A DNA stretch of 36,312 bases from Candidatus Thorarchaeota archaeon (GCA_018238375.1 JABCTJ010000168.1:1-36312); one strand, 5' to 3'. Positions 1-9,806 are shown, numbered from the stretch's first letter. A program made the numbers and translations. The notes: a model not told the origin generated them from the sequence alone.

Positions 1-506
1 AAATAGTTTAGTTCCATGAAAATAATGAAACAGACTATCAGGCTCCCTAGAGGAATTAGTAGAAGATTTGATGAAAATATGAGAGGAAGGACCACGAGTA
101 AGGCTAAGAATGCAAAGCCCAGTTTCCTAAGTATTCTACGTATATACTTGGTAAGAAACAACTGATACGGCCTTGCTGGCATGGGCATCATGATGTACTC
201 ATCAGTTTCGGTCAACTCGACTGAAGGCCCCCGCCCAAAGTATCCCCCAATCACTGCCGAAAGACTGACCAAGCCTAGAGCTGACATTACCATGTCTCTG
301 TCAATGGTAGCTTCGATCATTGTGGTCACGCTAATGAAAAGCTGGTCGTAGCTGCCTAGAATTGCTATAATCGAACTTACAATGTAAGTTCCTACTAGCA
401 TTATTGCGTAGAACAAGAGCATCGAAGGTGTTGTAATTGTGCGCTTCAGGTGATTGAATAGCATGCGAATCTCATTGACTAACAAAGAGAAAGTACTCGC
501 TGTCAT
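1..506 (-). CDS. ABC transporter permease, N-terminal part (cut by window edge)
   Basis: An open frame on the minus strand runs from an ATG at 506 to the window edge without a stop (168 codons visible). The start reads MTASTFSLLVNEIRML, followed by hydrophobic segments at about residues 28-47, 75-95 and 140-165. This resembles the membrane subunit of ABC-2-type exporters, with a cytoplasmic N-terminus before the first helix. An AGGTG lies upstream of the ATG. The gene begins 9 nt after the stop of the ABC ATPase, so the two are almost certainly cotranscribed and form one exporter. The substrate cannot be told. The C-terminal part lies outside the window. Confidence 0.8.
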   Translation of the reverse strand, partial: MTASTFSLLVNEIRMLFNHLKRTITTPSMLLFYAIMLVGTYIVSSIIAILGSYDQLFISVTTMIEATIDRDMVMSALGLVSLSAVIGGYFGRGPSVELTETDEYIMMPMPARPYQLFLTKYIRRILRKLGFAFLALLVVLPLIFSSNLLLIPLGSLIVCFIIFMELNY

Positions 507-515
507 TTGAAACAC

Positions 516-1439
516 CTACGCTTCCGGTATGCCACCAGTTAGCTCCAGGAATATTTCCTCAATCGTGTGTGCGTTAGGCGTCTGAACAAACAGCTCCTCT
601 CGAGTGCCTCGTCCCACAACATCTCCTTCATTCATAATAACAAAACGATCACAGAGGCCTTCTGCAACTTCAAGAATGTGAGTGGATACTAGAATGGCTG
701 AACCTTCATCACGTAATTTTTTCAAGAGTACCTTTAGACTCCACGCTCCACGAGGATCAAGTCCGTATATCGGCTCATCCAGCGCAAGGATGTGCGGTGG
801 AGGTCTCACGAATATGCCCACTAGGAGAGTCCTTTGCAGGTTGCCCTTTGAGAGAGTACCGATATAGGCATCAAGAAGTCCGTTCAATTGGAATAAGTCT
901 ACATATTCCTTCATCCTGAGCGTGGCATCGATTTTCGGAATACGGTAGATTTTGGCGATGAATGTGAGATATTCGCGAACCTTCAGGTTCGGATAGCAGG
1001 TAGGTCTCTCAGGTATGTAGCCAAGCCTCTGTTTGGCTTTGAGTGGATGAACGCTCATGTTGAATCCATTCACCTGCACTGAGCCTTCTGTTGGTCTGAT
1101 AATCCCTGCAAGTATTCGCAATGTGGTTGTTTTCCCAGCACCGTTGGGTCCAACAAGGCCTACAATTTGGCCCGGACGCACAACAAGATTCAGGCCTCGC
1201 ACAGCAACAGTTTTCCCAAACTTCTTAGTCAAACCACTAATTTGAATAGCTAGATCGTTCAATCGGGTTTTTTTCCACGGAATCCCTTCACGATAATGTT
1301 CTTCGAGCTCACCTTGAATGATTTCCACGAGCAGATCACGTTTTACTTTTCGTTCCGTCAAAGACACGTCTAGCTGTCGAGCCAACCGGATTAGCTCATC
1401 ATTGTCCATTCGTTTAACGATATTCTTTACTGAGTTCAA
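516..1439 (-). CDS. ABC transporter ATP-binding protein with an N-terminal helical extension
   Basis: A 307-residue nucleotide-binding subunit that would power the neighbouring membrane proteins. Walker A GPNGAGKT is at residues 97-104. The signature loop is the variant LSKGN, Walker B with D-loop is LALDEPIYGLDP, and the switch histidine is in STH. About 60 residues precede the ABC fold, which is unusual. They are helical and charged and resemble a SAP/Rho-N-type motif (NDELIRLARQL then KRDLLVEII). The start is TTG at 1439, overlapping the TGA of the upstream membrane gene. It is chosen because a perfect AGGAGG lies 8 nt before it, while the first ATG (1409) has no SD. The C-terminus is short for an exporter ATPase of the ABC-2 group. 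Substrate unknown. Confidence 0.93.
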   Translation of the reverse strand: MNSVKNIVKRMDNDELIRLARQLDVSLTERKVKRDLLVEIIQGELEEHYREGIPWKKTRLNDLAIQISGLTKKFGKTVAVRGLNLVVRPGQIVGLVGPNGAGKTTTLRILAGIIRPTEGSVQVNGFNMSVHPLKAKQRLGYIPERPTCYPNLKVREYLTFIAKIYRIPKIDATLRMKEYVDLFQLNGLLDAYIGTLSKGNLQRTLLVGIFVRPPPHILALDEPIYGLDPRGAWSLKVLLKKLRDEGSAILVSTHILEVAEGLCDRFVIMNEGDVVGRGTREELFVQTPNAHTIEEIFLELTGGIPEA

Positions 1440-2572
1440 GATTTAATCCTCCTAAACCGCTTTTTCAGGCGCGATTCTAGTACGTAGATGATTGGAATGC
1501 TAATGTCTTGCTCATGGAGCGTAGGCAGTTCTGGCATTCTCAACTCCATTTCTCCTTCTCGCAACAATTGGTCTTTCTTCTTGATGAGCCAAAATCCAAT
1601 GAAAACCGAAATAGGAAGGGGAATGAATGCGCTGTTGGTCAGACCTAAGTTCACACCGACTCCGTTCAGAACGCTAATGAGCACGAGGGACACCAGCAAT
1701 ATCAGCCCAACCAGTGCAACTCTTTTCTGTGTGACCCGGTCCTCAAGGTACCTCAAAATTTCATGGGCAAAAAACACCTGAAGTCCGAGAACACCGAGCA
1801 TGAGAAAGCCAGCTGCCATGCTCCCGAGTTGGAAGCTAAGTAAAATACTGAACGGCTTATCCATAGTTCTCATCAAATAATAAAACTCGTAAAAAATGGA
1901 AGCAAATCCAACCAGCGGACTTGAAAAGCTTAGAGAAGATGTGTAGGTATCAGTAAGCAATCTGACTCCATAGGGCAGTACTAACGCGGCTAGAATCATC
2001 AGCTTGCTAACGCGGCGTGGCATATAGCCTGCAATTTTCAAATAAAGTCGGTCACGAATACGCTTGCTGTTTCCCGTTAATCTTCTGGGAAGACGTTTAC
2101 CTGATACGCGTTGCAAGGTCGGTATGAACACAAACAATGCAAGAAGAACTGTGACGAACCCTTGTAGAGACTGCCAGTACACTGAATCATATGCCCATCC
2201 GCCAGGCACGAACCAATACGAATAAGACACCAGAACTAGACAAATAAACGACACAACCATTGTTGCGGCGGCCAGCCTAGAGGGGGATTCTTCAGCTGAC
2301 ATAACGCGCATCCTATAGCAGAAGTAAAGACTTGGTCCCGCAACCACTAGAAGATTAGCTGCTGCTATCCAAGGGTTCAGTGAATTCAAGCTTGCAAGAA
2401 TTGGCATACCTGGATAGCGCCAGCTCCAAAACATGCCCCCAAGACGCACAACAACAAAATTGTCTGACCAGGCTCCAAACAAGATATTGTACGGAATGAG
2501 AGCCAAGATGATAACTTTGAACATCTGCACTGGCCAGAACGAACGCAGTTTTTCCCCTACCCGAGCTAGCAT
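1436..2572 (-). CDS. Polytopic membrane protein of the ABC operon
   Basis: A 378-residue protein with about eight to nine hydrophobic spans (roughly residues 17-35, 70-88, 102-122, 135-153, 190-205, 220-240, 248-270, 285-303, 312-330) and a charged C-terminal tail. I do not recognise a family. Its stop overlaps the TTG start of the ABC ATPase, and the permease follows that, so it is probably a second membrane component of the same exporter or an accessory protein. ATG at 2572 has an AGGA about 11 nt upstream. The 46-nt gap from sfsA may hold a promoter or may be read through. Confidence 0.8.
   Translation of the reverse strand: MLARVGEKLRSFWPVQMFKVIILALIPYNILFGAWSDNFVVVRLGGMFWSWRYPGMPILASLNSLNPWIAAANLLVVAGPSLYFCYRMRVMSAEESPSRLAAATMVVSFICLVLVSYSYWFVPGGWAYDSVYWQSLQGFVTVLLALFVFIPTLQRVSGKRLPRRLTGNSKRIRDRLYLKIAGYMPRRVSKLMILAALVLPYGVRLLTDTYTSSLSFSSPLVGFASIFYEFYYLMRTMDKPFSILLSFQLGSMAAGFLMLGVLGLQVFFAHEILRYLEDRVTQKRVALVGLILLVSLVLISVLNGVGVNLGLTNSAFIPLPISVFIGFWLIKKKDQLLREGEMELRMPELPTLHEQDISIPIIYVLESRLKKRFRRIKS
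1448..1453 (-). promoter_or_regulatory. Shine-Dalgarno site selecting the TTG start of the ABC ATPase
   Basis: On the minus strand this reads AGGAGG, 8 nt before the TTG at 1439. It lies inside the end of the upstream gene and supports translational coupling. It also shows that the N-terminal extension of the ATPase is translated. Confidence 0.85.
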
Positions 2573-2618
2573 CTCGTCAAAATCCTAGCAGCATAGCAAG
2601 AAAAGCTTAATGCTTCCA

Positions 2619-3332
2619 TCAATGCAATGTGGAAAAGTGCTCTAATTCCACAGGAACTTGACTGATGAGTTGAAGATCCCAATCCACGACTTTGGTTGCC
2701 AGAGCATACACCCTTACTCCGTTCATGGCAGCACTTCGCAGCGCATTTGAAAATACCGGGTCTGTTGGGTCATTCGGTGAGAATACCTGCACATCAGGTC
2801 TCTGAATGATAAACACCACCGCTGTCCTATCCGCGATCTTCTCTTTCAGAGCCCGTGCAAGGTGGTTCATATGCCTAGCACCTCTCTTAGTTGGAGCATC
2901 CGGGAATATCGCACGACCATCCTCCACCAGAGTACATGACTTCACTTCTATGAGAGTAATCCCATTAAGCCCTTCAAGTTTGAAATCAAAGCGTCCATTG
3001 TAATAGCTGGGCTCAGGAACCACCGCTTCATAATCAGAAAACATCTCCAGTTTGTGTTCGTGTAGCATTCTCTTCATGAACCGATTGGGTAGAATTGAAT
3101 CAATTGAAACAAGAACGCCTGCATGCTCAATGCCAATGAGATTGTACTGCGTCTTTCTCTTATTTCCAATGGCTGGTCTGAGGTAAACATGTTTGCCAGG
3201 TACTATCAACTCATACATCCGACCAGGATTTGGAATAAACGCTTCAACCTGAATCCCATTGATATCCACTACTCCAAGGAATCGGTTTGGTCTTTCAATC
3301 AGGCGTCCTTCAAGGACGCTTCTTTGAGGCAC
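2619..3332 (-). CDS. sfsA: SfsA family DNA-binding/nuclease-like protein
   Basis: A 237-residue homologue of SfsA (sugar fermentation stimulation protein), matching the family in length and order. An N-terminal OB-like part (FLGVVDINGIQVEAFIPNPG) is followed by a PD-(D/E)XK-like core with RFDFKLEG and LIEVKSCTL, then DAPTKRGARH. Family knowledge: E. coli SfsA binds DNA and the fold is nuclease-like, but its physiological role remains uncertain. The start is GTG at 3332, with GGTGA about 11 nt upstream. It is divergent from the pyrophosphatase and upstream of the ABC genes on the same strand. Confidence 0.92.
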   Translation of the reverse strand: MPQRSVLEGRLIERPNRFLGVVDINGIQVEAFIPNPGRMYELIVPGKHVYLRPAIGNKRKTQYNLIGIEHAGVLVSIDSILPNRFMKRMLHEHKLEMFSDYEAVVPEPSYYNGRFDFKLEGLNGITLIEVKSCTLVEDGRAIFPDAPTKRGARHMNHLARALKEKIADRTAVVFIIQRPDVQVFSPNDPTDPVFSNALRSAAMNGVRVYALATKVVDWDLQLISQVPVELEHFSTLH

Positions 3333-3495
3333 AGGTAGTTCACCACTGGTAGAAGGGAGTCTACGTCATCCAACATGATAAGGGTACCTCATGAAATCAC
3401 GGGCGGATTTTGCTTTCACTGCGTTGCCAATTTGAAAGTTCAAAGAGCAACACCTAAGAGGGAATAGTTTTCCCCACGGACACAGTGAATCCACT

Positions 3496-5616
3496 ATGAC
3501 GGACTTACTGTTAATCGGACCGGTACTTGCATCTGGTCTGCTCGCCATTGTCGTTGCAATTTATATCTTCAGAGCCAATGAAAAGGCGGATGAAGGCGAC
3601 GAGCGAATGAAAGAGGTCAGCCACCTCATCGAGCAGGGTGCATACTCGTTTCTTAAACGTCAATACAAAGTCTTGACCGCATTTACCTTAGTTCTAGCTG
3701 TTGTGATCGCCCTTGTATTTGGTGAGTTTGCGTTTGCAATCGCAATCTCCTATATTCTGGGCTCTCTTGCTAGTATGGCCGCTGGCTACCTAGGGATTAT
3801 TGTGGCAACAAGAGCGAATAGACGAACAGCTGCAGCTGCTGCGAAGGGTGGCCTTATTCCAGCGTTCAGAGTGGCATTTAGGGCAGGCTCATTCATGGGT
3901 CTTTGCATTGCAGGAATCGCCTTGACTGGCCTAGGATTGATACTCCTATTATGGGAAGCCATTTTTCCTGCTGCTACCACCCCCGAGATCTGGGAGATTA
4001 TTGTGGGCTTTAGCTTTGGCGCTAGCACGGTAGCTCTATTTGCAAAAGCTGGAGGCGGAATCTTCACGAAAACTGCAGACATGGCTGCTGATATCGTCGG
4101 AAAGATAGAGCAACACATTCCCGAGGATGACCCAAGAAACCCCGCATCAATTGCTGATGCAGTTGGAGACAATGTCGGTGATGTTGCAGGAAGTGGGGCG
4201 GATATTTTTGACAGTAATATAGCATCCATACTTGCTGCGTCCATTATAGGCGCTGCAATAGATGTCACCGTGACCACTCCAATTTCGTTTGCACTTCTAC
4301 CTCTGCTACTTGCCGCACTTGGCACAATAGCTTCAGTAGTTGGCGTGTTTCTTGTGAGACCAAAAGAGGGAGAGGACCCTGGTCCTGCGCTGAACAGGGG
4401 AACTTACCTCACCACCATAATGTTCTCGATACTCGCTGTGGTCTTCATGACATTAGTAGGCCTGGATCTCGCGCTAGCTGGCGCGGCAATACTAGGTCTG
4501 GTTGCAGGAGTATTGATCGGTTTCACGTCAGATGTTTTCACAAGTGACCGTGGAATACTTGGATTCAAACCCGTGATGAATATGGTAGATGCAGCTGAAG
4601 AGAGCCCCGCAGGTCTGATCCTGTCAGGGTACTCATACGGCCTTCTTAGCACAGTCCCATCTGTCATTGGTGTGGTTGCGGCCCTTATTGGGTCATTCAT
4701 TCTGGGTAGTGCTGCTATTACTCCAGGCCTCGGTGGTTGGACTGGAGGAATATACGCTGTATCGATTGCAGCAGTCGGCCTTCTCGCTACCAATGGTTAC
4801 ATCATGTCCATTGACGCATATGGTCCGATTGTCGATAATGCAAGGGGTGTCATTGAACAGGCGCATGCTCCACACGAAGCCATTATTGCTTGTGACAAAC
4901 TAGACGCTAGTGGCAATACAACCAAAGCAATCACAAAGGGCTTTGCAATTGGCGCATCCGCGATATCAGTGCTAGCACTATTCTCAGCGTTCATCCAATC
5001 TGCAGGAATAACCTCTGTGGACTTCGCAAATCCATTTGTTATCGCAGGAGCGTTCATTGGCACATTAATCCCAGCCGTCTTCTCCGCGATACTGGTGCTT
5101 GGAGTTTCGAAGAACTCTGGGCGAATGATCAAAGAGATACGAAGACAGTTCGATGAAGATCCCGGAATCCTAGAAGGAACTTCACAGCCAGATTACGACA
5201 CATGCATTGGGATAGCCACTCATGGAGCTATCCGAGAGCTAATGCCAGGAACCATAATTGCAATTGGTGCAACTATTCTCACTGGTGTTATTTTGGGACT
5301 TGAGGCTCTTGCAGCGTATCTAGGCGGAGCAGTTCTGATTGGCTTCATCCTTGCGATCATGATGGACAACGCTGGAGGCGCATGGGACAACACCAAGAAG
5401 TGGGTTGAATCGCCAGAATACAAGAAATACGAGAAGGACACTGATAAGTGGCATAGTGTTCACGATTCGGTAGTCCTTGGCGACATGGTCGGTGATCCAT
5501 TCAAGGACACAGCTGGACCAAGTATCAATACTCTTCTAGTAGTGCTTTCGCTCACTGCGACACTGTTCTTACCCATTATCGCCATGCTAAATACATGGTT
5601 CGTCGGATTGTTTTGA
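3496..5616 (+). CDS. hppA: Membrane-bound ion-translocating pyrophosphatase, K+-independent type
   Basis: A 706-residue, roughly 16-span integral membrane pyrophosphatase that hydrolyses cytosolic PPi and pumps H+ (or Na+). Substrate-binding motifs are complete: GGGIFTKTADMAADIVGK, PEDDPRNPASIADAVGDNVG with its Asp cluster, and near the C-terminus DNAGGAWDN plus GDMVGDPFKDTAGPS. In the loop GNTTKAITKG, Lys477 and Thr480 occupy the two positions that separate K+-independent (Lys/Thr) from K+-dependent (Ala/Gly or Ala) enzymes, so the K+-independent, H+-pumping class is expected. ATG at 3496 has only a weak GTGA upstream. A hairpin terminator follows. Confidence 0.97.
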   Translation: MTDLLLIGPVLASGLLAIVVAIYIFRANEKADEGDERMKEVSHLIEQGAYSFLKRQYKVLTAFTLVLAVVIALVFGEFAFAIAISYILGSLASMAAGYLGIIVATRANRRTAAAAAKGGLIPAFRVAFRAGSFMGLCIAGIALTGLGLILLLWEAIFPAATTPEIWEIIVGFSFGASTVALFAKAGGGIFTKTADMAADIVGKIEQHIPEDDPRNPASIADAVGDNVGDVAGSGADIFDSNIASILAASIIGAAIDVTVTTPISFALLPLLLAALGTIASVVGVFLVRPKEGEDPGPALNRGTYLTTIMFSILAVVFMTLVGLDLALAGAAILGLVAGVLIGFTSDVFTSDRGILGFKPVMNMVDAAEESPAGLILSGYSYGLLSTVPSVIGVVAALIGSFILGSAAITPGLGGWTGGIYAVSIAAVGLLATNGYIMSIDAYGPIVDNARGVIEQAHAPHEAIIACDKLDASGNTTKAITKGFAIGASAISVLALFSAFIQSAGITSVDFANPFVIAGAFIGTLIPAVFSAILVLGVSKNSGRMIKEIRRQFDEDPGILEGTSQPDYDTCIGIATHGAIRELMPGTIIAIGATILTGVILGLEALAAYLGGAVLIGFILAIMMDNAGGAWDNTKKWVESPEYKKYEKDTDKWHSVHDSVVLGDMVGDPFKDTAGPSINTLLVVLSLTATLFLPIIAMLNTWFVGLF

Positions 5617-5637
5617 ACAGACCCACATGAAGTTACG

Positions 5638-5677
5638 GCAGTCAGAACATCTCTGACTGCTGTCTTCTCTCTTTTTT
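5638..5677 (+). terminator. Intrinsic-type terminator after the pyrophosphatase
   Basis: Perfect 9-bp inverted repeat GCAGTCAGA (5638-5646) and TCTGACTGC (5652-5660) with a 5-nt loop, then a T-rich tract to 5677 including TTTTTT. It sits 22 nt after the hppA stop and before the convergent end of dinB. Confidence 0.8.
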
Positions 5678-5730
5678 CCGCAGATTCCCGAAAATATCAA
5701 TTGTCAGTTCAGCTAATGCTATCGCGTGTG

Positions 5731-6831
5731 TCACAAGAAATTTGTAAGACACATCTGCGTTGAGTTCTCGCTCAAACCCGACACCTTCACGCCCAAGAGC
5801 CGAACAGCTCTATCTGGATCACGCTTTTTGTCAAAGATTTCCCGAGCTACCCGCCTTAACATGTCGACATCACCTGTGGACACTGGTAAGGTACGACTGC
5901 GTTGTATAGTTGTATAGTCAGCGTATCGCAGCTTCACAGTTACGGTTCTGAACTGTAACGCTTTCTTCTTCACCTTCTCAGCTATTCGGTCACAGATTTT
6001 GGATATCGTTTCATGAAGGTAATTCACTGCCTCCGGTTCTACATCTTCCAAAAAAGTTCGATCTTTGCTAATCGACCTACGGATCCGAGGCCCGTTGTCA
6101 ACAAGAGGGCGCTCGTCAATTCCAGATGCGCGCTTATGCAACCATCTCGAACCTTTTCCCATTATTGGCCAGAGCTCTGCCACGCTCATCTGTTGTATCT
6201 GTCCGAGAGTTTCTATGTCATATCGTTGGAGACGCTTAGCAGTGACCTTGCCAACACCATTTAGCGCGTCCACTGGAAGCGGAGCTAGGAATCGGACAAC
6301 TTCCAAGGGATTTTGAGGAACGTAAGTGATTCCCATAGGTTTGTTAATGCCTGTTGCAATTTTGGCTACTGACATGTTTGGTGCGATACCTACCGAGCAA
6401 GGCAGCTTGGTGGAATTCTTAATGGTTGTCTGAATCTCAAGTGCGAGTTCCCTTGGATGTTCGTATTTTTTGCATGTGAAAGTGACCTCAATGTAGGCCT
6501 CGTCGATACTGGCTCGTCGGACCCTTCCTTCATCCCCGAATTCACGGAGGAGTGCCATAAACTCGTTTGAAGCGTCCACGTAGCTTTGGAAGTCACCGCG
6601 CACAAAGACTGCATCCGGACACAGACCGTAAGCCCTAGAAACCGGCATTCCAGCCCGTATACCATGATTTCTTGCTTCATACGAGGCGGCTCGAACAACT
6701 CCGCGGCCTTTACCTTCTTTTGGATCATGACCCACACATACGGGCAGTCCCTGAAGCTCCGAGTGATTTCTGTACTGTTCGACGGACGCGAAGTACGCAT
6801 CCATGTCTACGTGCATAATCCAACGTTGCAA
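5731..6831 (-). CDS. dinB: Y-family translesion DNA polymerase (DinB/Dpo4-like)
   Basis: A 366-residue Pol IV-type lesion-bypass polymerase. Palm metal ligands are in HVDMDAYFASVE (Asp9, Asp11) and SIDEAYIEV (Asp110, Glu111). Phe12+1 sits at the steric-gate position. Finger, thumb (helix-hairpin-helix, LNGVGKVTAKRL) and little-finger domains follow. The last residues QMCLTNFL fit a PIP box (Q-x-x-L-x-x-F-L), so PCNA tethering is expected as in archaeal Dpo4. The frame opens with TTG at 6831. ATG at 6816 (MHVDMDAYF) is an equally possible start and gives the usual short N-terminus. Neither has a convincing SD. Confidence 0.95.
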   Translation of the reverse strand: MQRWIMHVDMDAYFASVEQYRNHSELQGLPVCVGHDPKEGKGRGVVRAASYEARNHGIRAGMPVSRAYGLCPDAVFVRGDFQSYVDASNEFMALLREFGDEGRVRRASIDEAYIEVTFTCKKYEHPRELALEIQTTIKNSTKLPCSVGIAPNMSVAKIATGINKPMGITYVPQNPLEVVRFLAPLPVDALNGVGKVTAKRLQRYDIETLGQIQQMSVAELWPIMGKGSRWLHKRASGIDERPLVDNGPRIRRSISKDRTFLEDVEPEAVNYLHETISKICDRIAEKVKKKALQFRTVTVKLRYADYTTIQRSRTLPVSTGDVDMLRRVAREIFDKKRDPDRAVRLLGVKVSGLSENSTQMCLTNFL

Positions 6832-7042
6832 CTAGGTAACCCATCCAACAACTCACGCAATGACCTTTGGCAATTGCCGTGTTGAAATGTAGCCTTCAAT
6901 GGACAAGCGAATAGCGGAGAGATTTCCGAATCTATCCGTTCTGTGGCACGTCTGTAGCTATGTTCCACACCGACGACTGACTGGTTATTACATGAGCGCT
7001 ACTAATTTATGCGGAACTTTTTTCATACCGATGATGTAGGGC

Positions 7043-9661
7043 GTGAAGAAGACGATAAGACTTCTCTTCATTGATGACGACGATGCACTTCTTAGGATTG
7101 CAGAAACGTTTCTCCAAAGGCAAGACCAAGAATTGGAAATTGTAACAGTCAACTCCGCCGCTAACGCTCTTGAGAAGATGGTGGAGCAAGATTTCGATGT
7201 TATTGTCTGTGACTATCAGATGCCTGGCATGGATGGCTTGGAGTTGCTTGAGAAACTGCGAAACGAAGGTAATTCGATCCCATTTATCATTTTCACAGGT
7301 CGCGGCAGAGAGGACGTAGTAATCAGGGCTCTAAATTTAGGTGCAACTAACTACATTCAGAAAGGGAGCGACACAAAGAGTCAGTACGCTGAACTCGCAC
7401 GTCTGATACGTAGAGCGGTCGAGCATACGAATGGGCAGAAAGCGTTACTAGAATCAGAAGACCAATATCGAAATACGTTGAATTCGATTCGTGATGCTAT
7501 CCATGTTGTTGACGAAACCCTTCGAATAGTGCTCGTAAACCCAGCATTTACTGAGTGGATTGAGAAGCTCGGTTTTGACACGCAAATGCAAAACAAAACA
7601 GTAATTGAAGCATTTCCATTTCTTTCTGACAAAATCCTTGACGAGTACCGCGACGTGTTTGAAAGCGGCAATGTTCTAGTCACCGAAGAACGAAACGAAA
7701 TTAATGGTCAAGTAGTGCTCACCGAAATTGTGAAGATACCGATCCTCAGGGATAAGATAGTCAGTCAAGTTGTTACGGTCATCCGCGACATAACTGAAAG
7801 AAGAGTTATGGAGGACAGCTTGATAGAGAGCGAGAGAGCAAGGACTGCGATACTCGATAGCATCGCAGAGCATGTAAACTACTATGAAAGCTTAGACATG
7901 CGAATCAGGTGGACCAATAAAGCAGCGGCAAAGTCAGTCAACTTAACTCCAGAAGAACTCGTGGGAAAAACATGCTACGAGACCTGGCATGACTCTGAGA
8001 GACCATGTGACTCTTGTCCAGTTATCAAGACGTTCGAAACCGGGAAGAGTCATCATGAAGAAATGCGAACCCCAGATGGTCGCGTGTGGTCTGTTGGAGG
8101 CTATCCTCTGCGCAATGAAAACGGCGCTCTAACTGGAGTAGTAGAAGTAACCAGAGAGATAACAGAACAGGTCATTGCAGAGAAAGCCCTCAAGGAGAGC
8201 GAAGAAAAGCATCGCACCCTCGTTCAATCGCTAAACGATACGATTTTCGTGCTGAATAAGGATGATGTATTCGCAGAATTCTATCCCTCTAGCTCTGTGG
8301 AATTCCCTACTAAACCGGACAAGTTTATGGGACGCAACATCAATGAAATTTTGCCTCCTATCGCCGCTGAAATGCTATCACAGTTATCAGCTGAAGTGCG
8401 AAGAACTGGAAAACACACAAGCACAGAGTACTCTATGCCTGCGGGCAACGAAAGACACTGGTTCTCTTGCGGGATAGACCGGCATCCGGATGGAGAAAGT
8501 ACAGTCTTCGTTGTAAAAGACATCACTGAAACGAGGAATACAGAACAAGCCCTCAAGGAGAGTGAGAGTAGCTATCGCAGTATATTTGAGAACTCGCCTG
8601 TTTCGATGTGGATAGAGGACTTCTCTGAAGTCAAGAGGTATGTTGACGATCTTCGGACTTCCGGAATCGAGGATATCAATGAATTCTTTCTGGAGAATCC
8701 CGATGAAGTCACCAAGTGTACAAAACTTGTGAAACTGATTGACGTAAATCAAGCCACGATTGACCTACATAACGTAAGAAGCAAAGCTCATGTTCTCGGG
8801 AACTTGGGTGATATAATCCTTGAGGACGCATTGGATATGTTTCGGGAAGAGATAGTTGCGGTCACGGGGGGCAAGCAATACTACACAAGAGAGGCAACTA
8901 TGCTAAATCTGTCCGGCGAAAACAAACATCTACTCGTCCAGCTCATCGTCCCTCCAGGTTATGAGGAAACTCTATCGAGAGTCTTGGTCTTCATGGAGGA
9001 CCTCACTGAGAGAGTGGAATCCGAAACTATACTCCTGAGTCAGAAACAAGAGCTCAGTGAATTCGCACATGCTATGGGTCACGACCTTAGAGGCTCGTTA
9101 CATGCAATCATAGGATACGCAAACCTGCTTGAAGAAGAATATGAACAATCACGTGCTCAAGAGATAACGAACTTGGCTAGGGGGATGGCAACCATGCTTG
9201 AACAATCCATTGCTCTCGCTGACGCAGGTCAAGTAATCGGAGAAATCCATCCAGTTGATTTGGACAAGCTCGTCGCTGAAGTTGCAGCAACTGTTGTGCC
9301 TAAAAACATCCGATTTAAGCAGCAGAAGCTGCCGGTAGTTAGCTGTGATCGTGAAAAGATGAAACAAGTCGTACAAAACTTACTTGCAAACGCATTACAA
9401 CACGGAAAGCCAAATGTGATTGAAGTCAAGGCAGAGAAAGAGGAAGGGAGCATTTCACTATTGGTTTCCAACGATGGCACAAGCATCCCAGAAAAGGAGC
9501 GCGAAAAGATCTTTGACCGCGGCTTTACAACGAAGAAGGGGGGCGGTATGGGACTCACAATTGTCAAGAAAATTGTGGATGCTCATAAGTGGAAAATTGT
9601 ACTTGAGTCCTCAGGGAAGACGACATTCAGGCTGACTATCCCCATGATCCAAGAGCAATGA
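7043..9661 (+). CDS. Hybrid sensor kinase: receiver, four PAS domains, histidine kinase
   Basis: An 872-residue soluble signalling protein. The N-terminal receiver (1-125) has the acidic pocket FIDDDD, phospho-acceptor Asp57 in CDYQMPGMDG, the Thr in FTGRG and the Lys in QKG. Four PAS-like domains follow at about 145-265, 265-385, 390-510 and 515-660. They are joined by repeated ALKESE-type helical linkers. The second contains a C-x12-C-x2-CP cysteine set. The kinase H-box is HAMGHDLRGSLHAI and the ATPase has NLLANALQHG and GGGMGLTIVKK. There are no membrane spans, so it senses a cytoplasmic signal. GTG start at 7043; an AT-rich TAATTTATG lies about 33 nt upstream. No DNA-binding regulator is adjacent, so the output is unknown. 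Confidence 0.93.
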   Translation: MKKTIRLLFIDDDDALLRIAETFLQRQDQELEIVTVNSAANALEKMVEQDFDVIVCDYQMPGMDGLELLEKLRNEGNSIPFIIFTGRGREDVVIRALNLGATNYIQKGSDTKSQYAELARLIRRAVEHTNGQKALLESEDQYRNTLNSIRDAIHVVDETLRIVLVNPAFTEWIEKLGFDTQMQNKTVIEAFPFLSDKILDEYRDVFESGNVLVTEERNEINGQVVLTEIVKIPILRDKIVSQVVTVIRDITERRVMEDSLIESERARTAILDSIAEHVNYYESLDMRIRWTNKAAAKSVNLTPEELVGKTCYETWHDSERPCDSCPVIKTFETGKSHHEEMRTPDGRVWSVGGYPLRNENGALTGVVEVTREITEQVIAEKALKESEEKHRTLVQSLNDTIFVLNKDDVFAEFYPSSSVEFPTKPDKFMGRNINEILPPIAAEMLSQLSAEVRRTGKHTSTEYSMPAGNERHWFSCGIDRHPDGESTVFVVKDITETRNTEQALKESESSYRSIFENSPVSMWIEDFSEVKRYVDDLRTSGIEDINEFFLENPDEVTKCTKLVKLIDVNQATIDLHNVRSKAHVLGNLGDIILEDALDMFREEIVAVTGGKQYYTREATMLNLSGENKHLLVQLIVPPGYEETLSRVLVFMEDLTERVESETILLSQKQELSEFAHAMGHDLRGSLHAIIGYANLLEEEYEQSRAQEITNLARGMATMLEQSIALADAGQVIGEIHPVDLDKLVAEVAATVVPKNIRFKQQKLPVVSCDREKMKQVVQNLLANALQHGKPNVIEVKAEKEEGSISLLVSNDGTSIPEKEREKIFDRGFTTKKGGGMGLTIVKKIVDAHKWKIVLESSGKTTFRLTIPMIQEQ

Positions 9662-9744
9662 AGTAGCCCATACCATCTCAGAGCTCCGCTAGAAGATGGA
9701 ATTGAATGGCACATCAATAGAGCTAGTCAAGACACCCGACAAAG

Positions 9745-9752
9745 CTATATAC
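9745..9752 (+). promoter_or_regulatory. TATA box for the second PAS kinase
   Basis: CTATATAC in the 145-nt gap between the two kinases, 54 nt before the ATG at 9807. Archaeal transcription would begin about 25 nt downstream, leaving a leader that contains the GAGGT site. This suggests the second kinase has its own promoter. Confidence 0.55.
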
Positions 9753-9806
9753 ACGCGGTAATCTCAGGCTTCTTGGAACCCTCAGACTGTATGAGGTAGA
9801 GATGAA

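Noticed and set aside
3786-5132. Long open frames antisense to the pyrophosphatase
   Set aside because: Ala/Pro/Ser-rich shadows of a strongly conserved gene with no SD or family signature.
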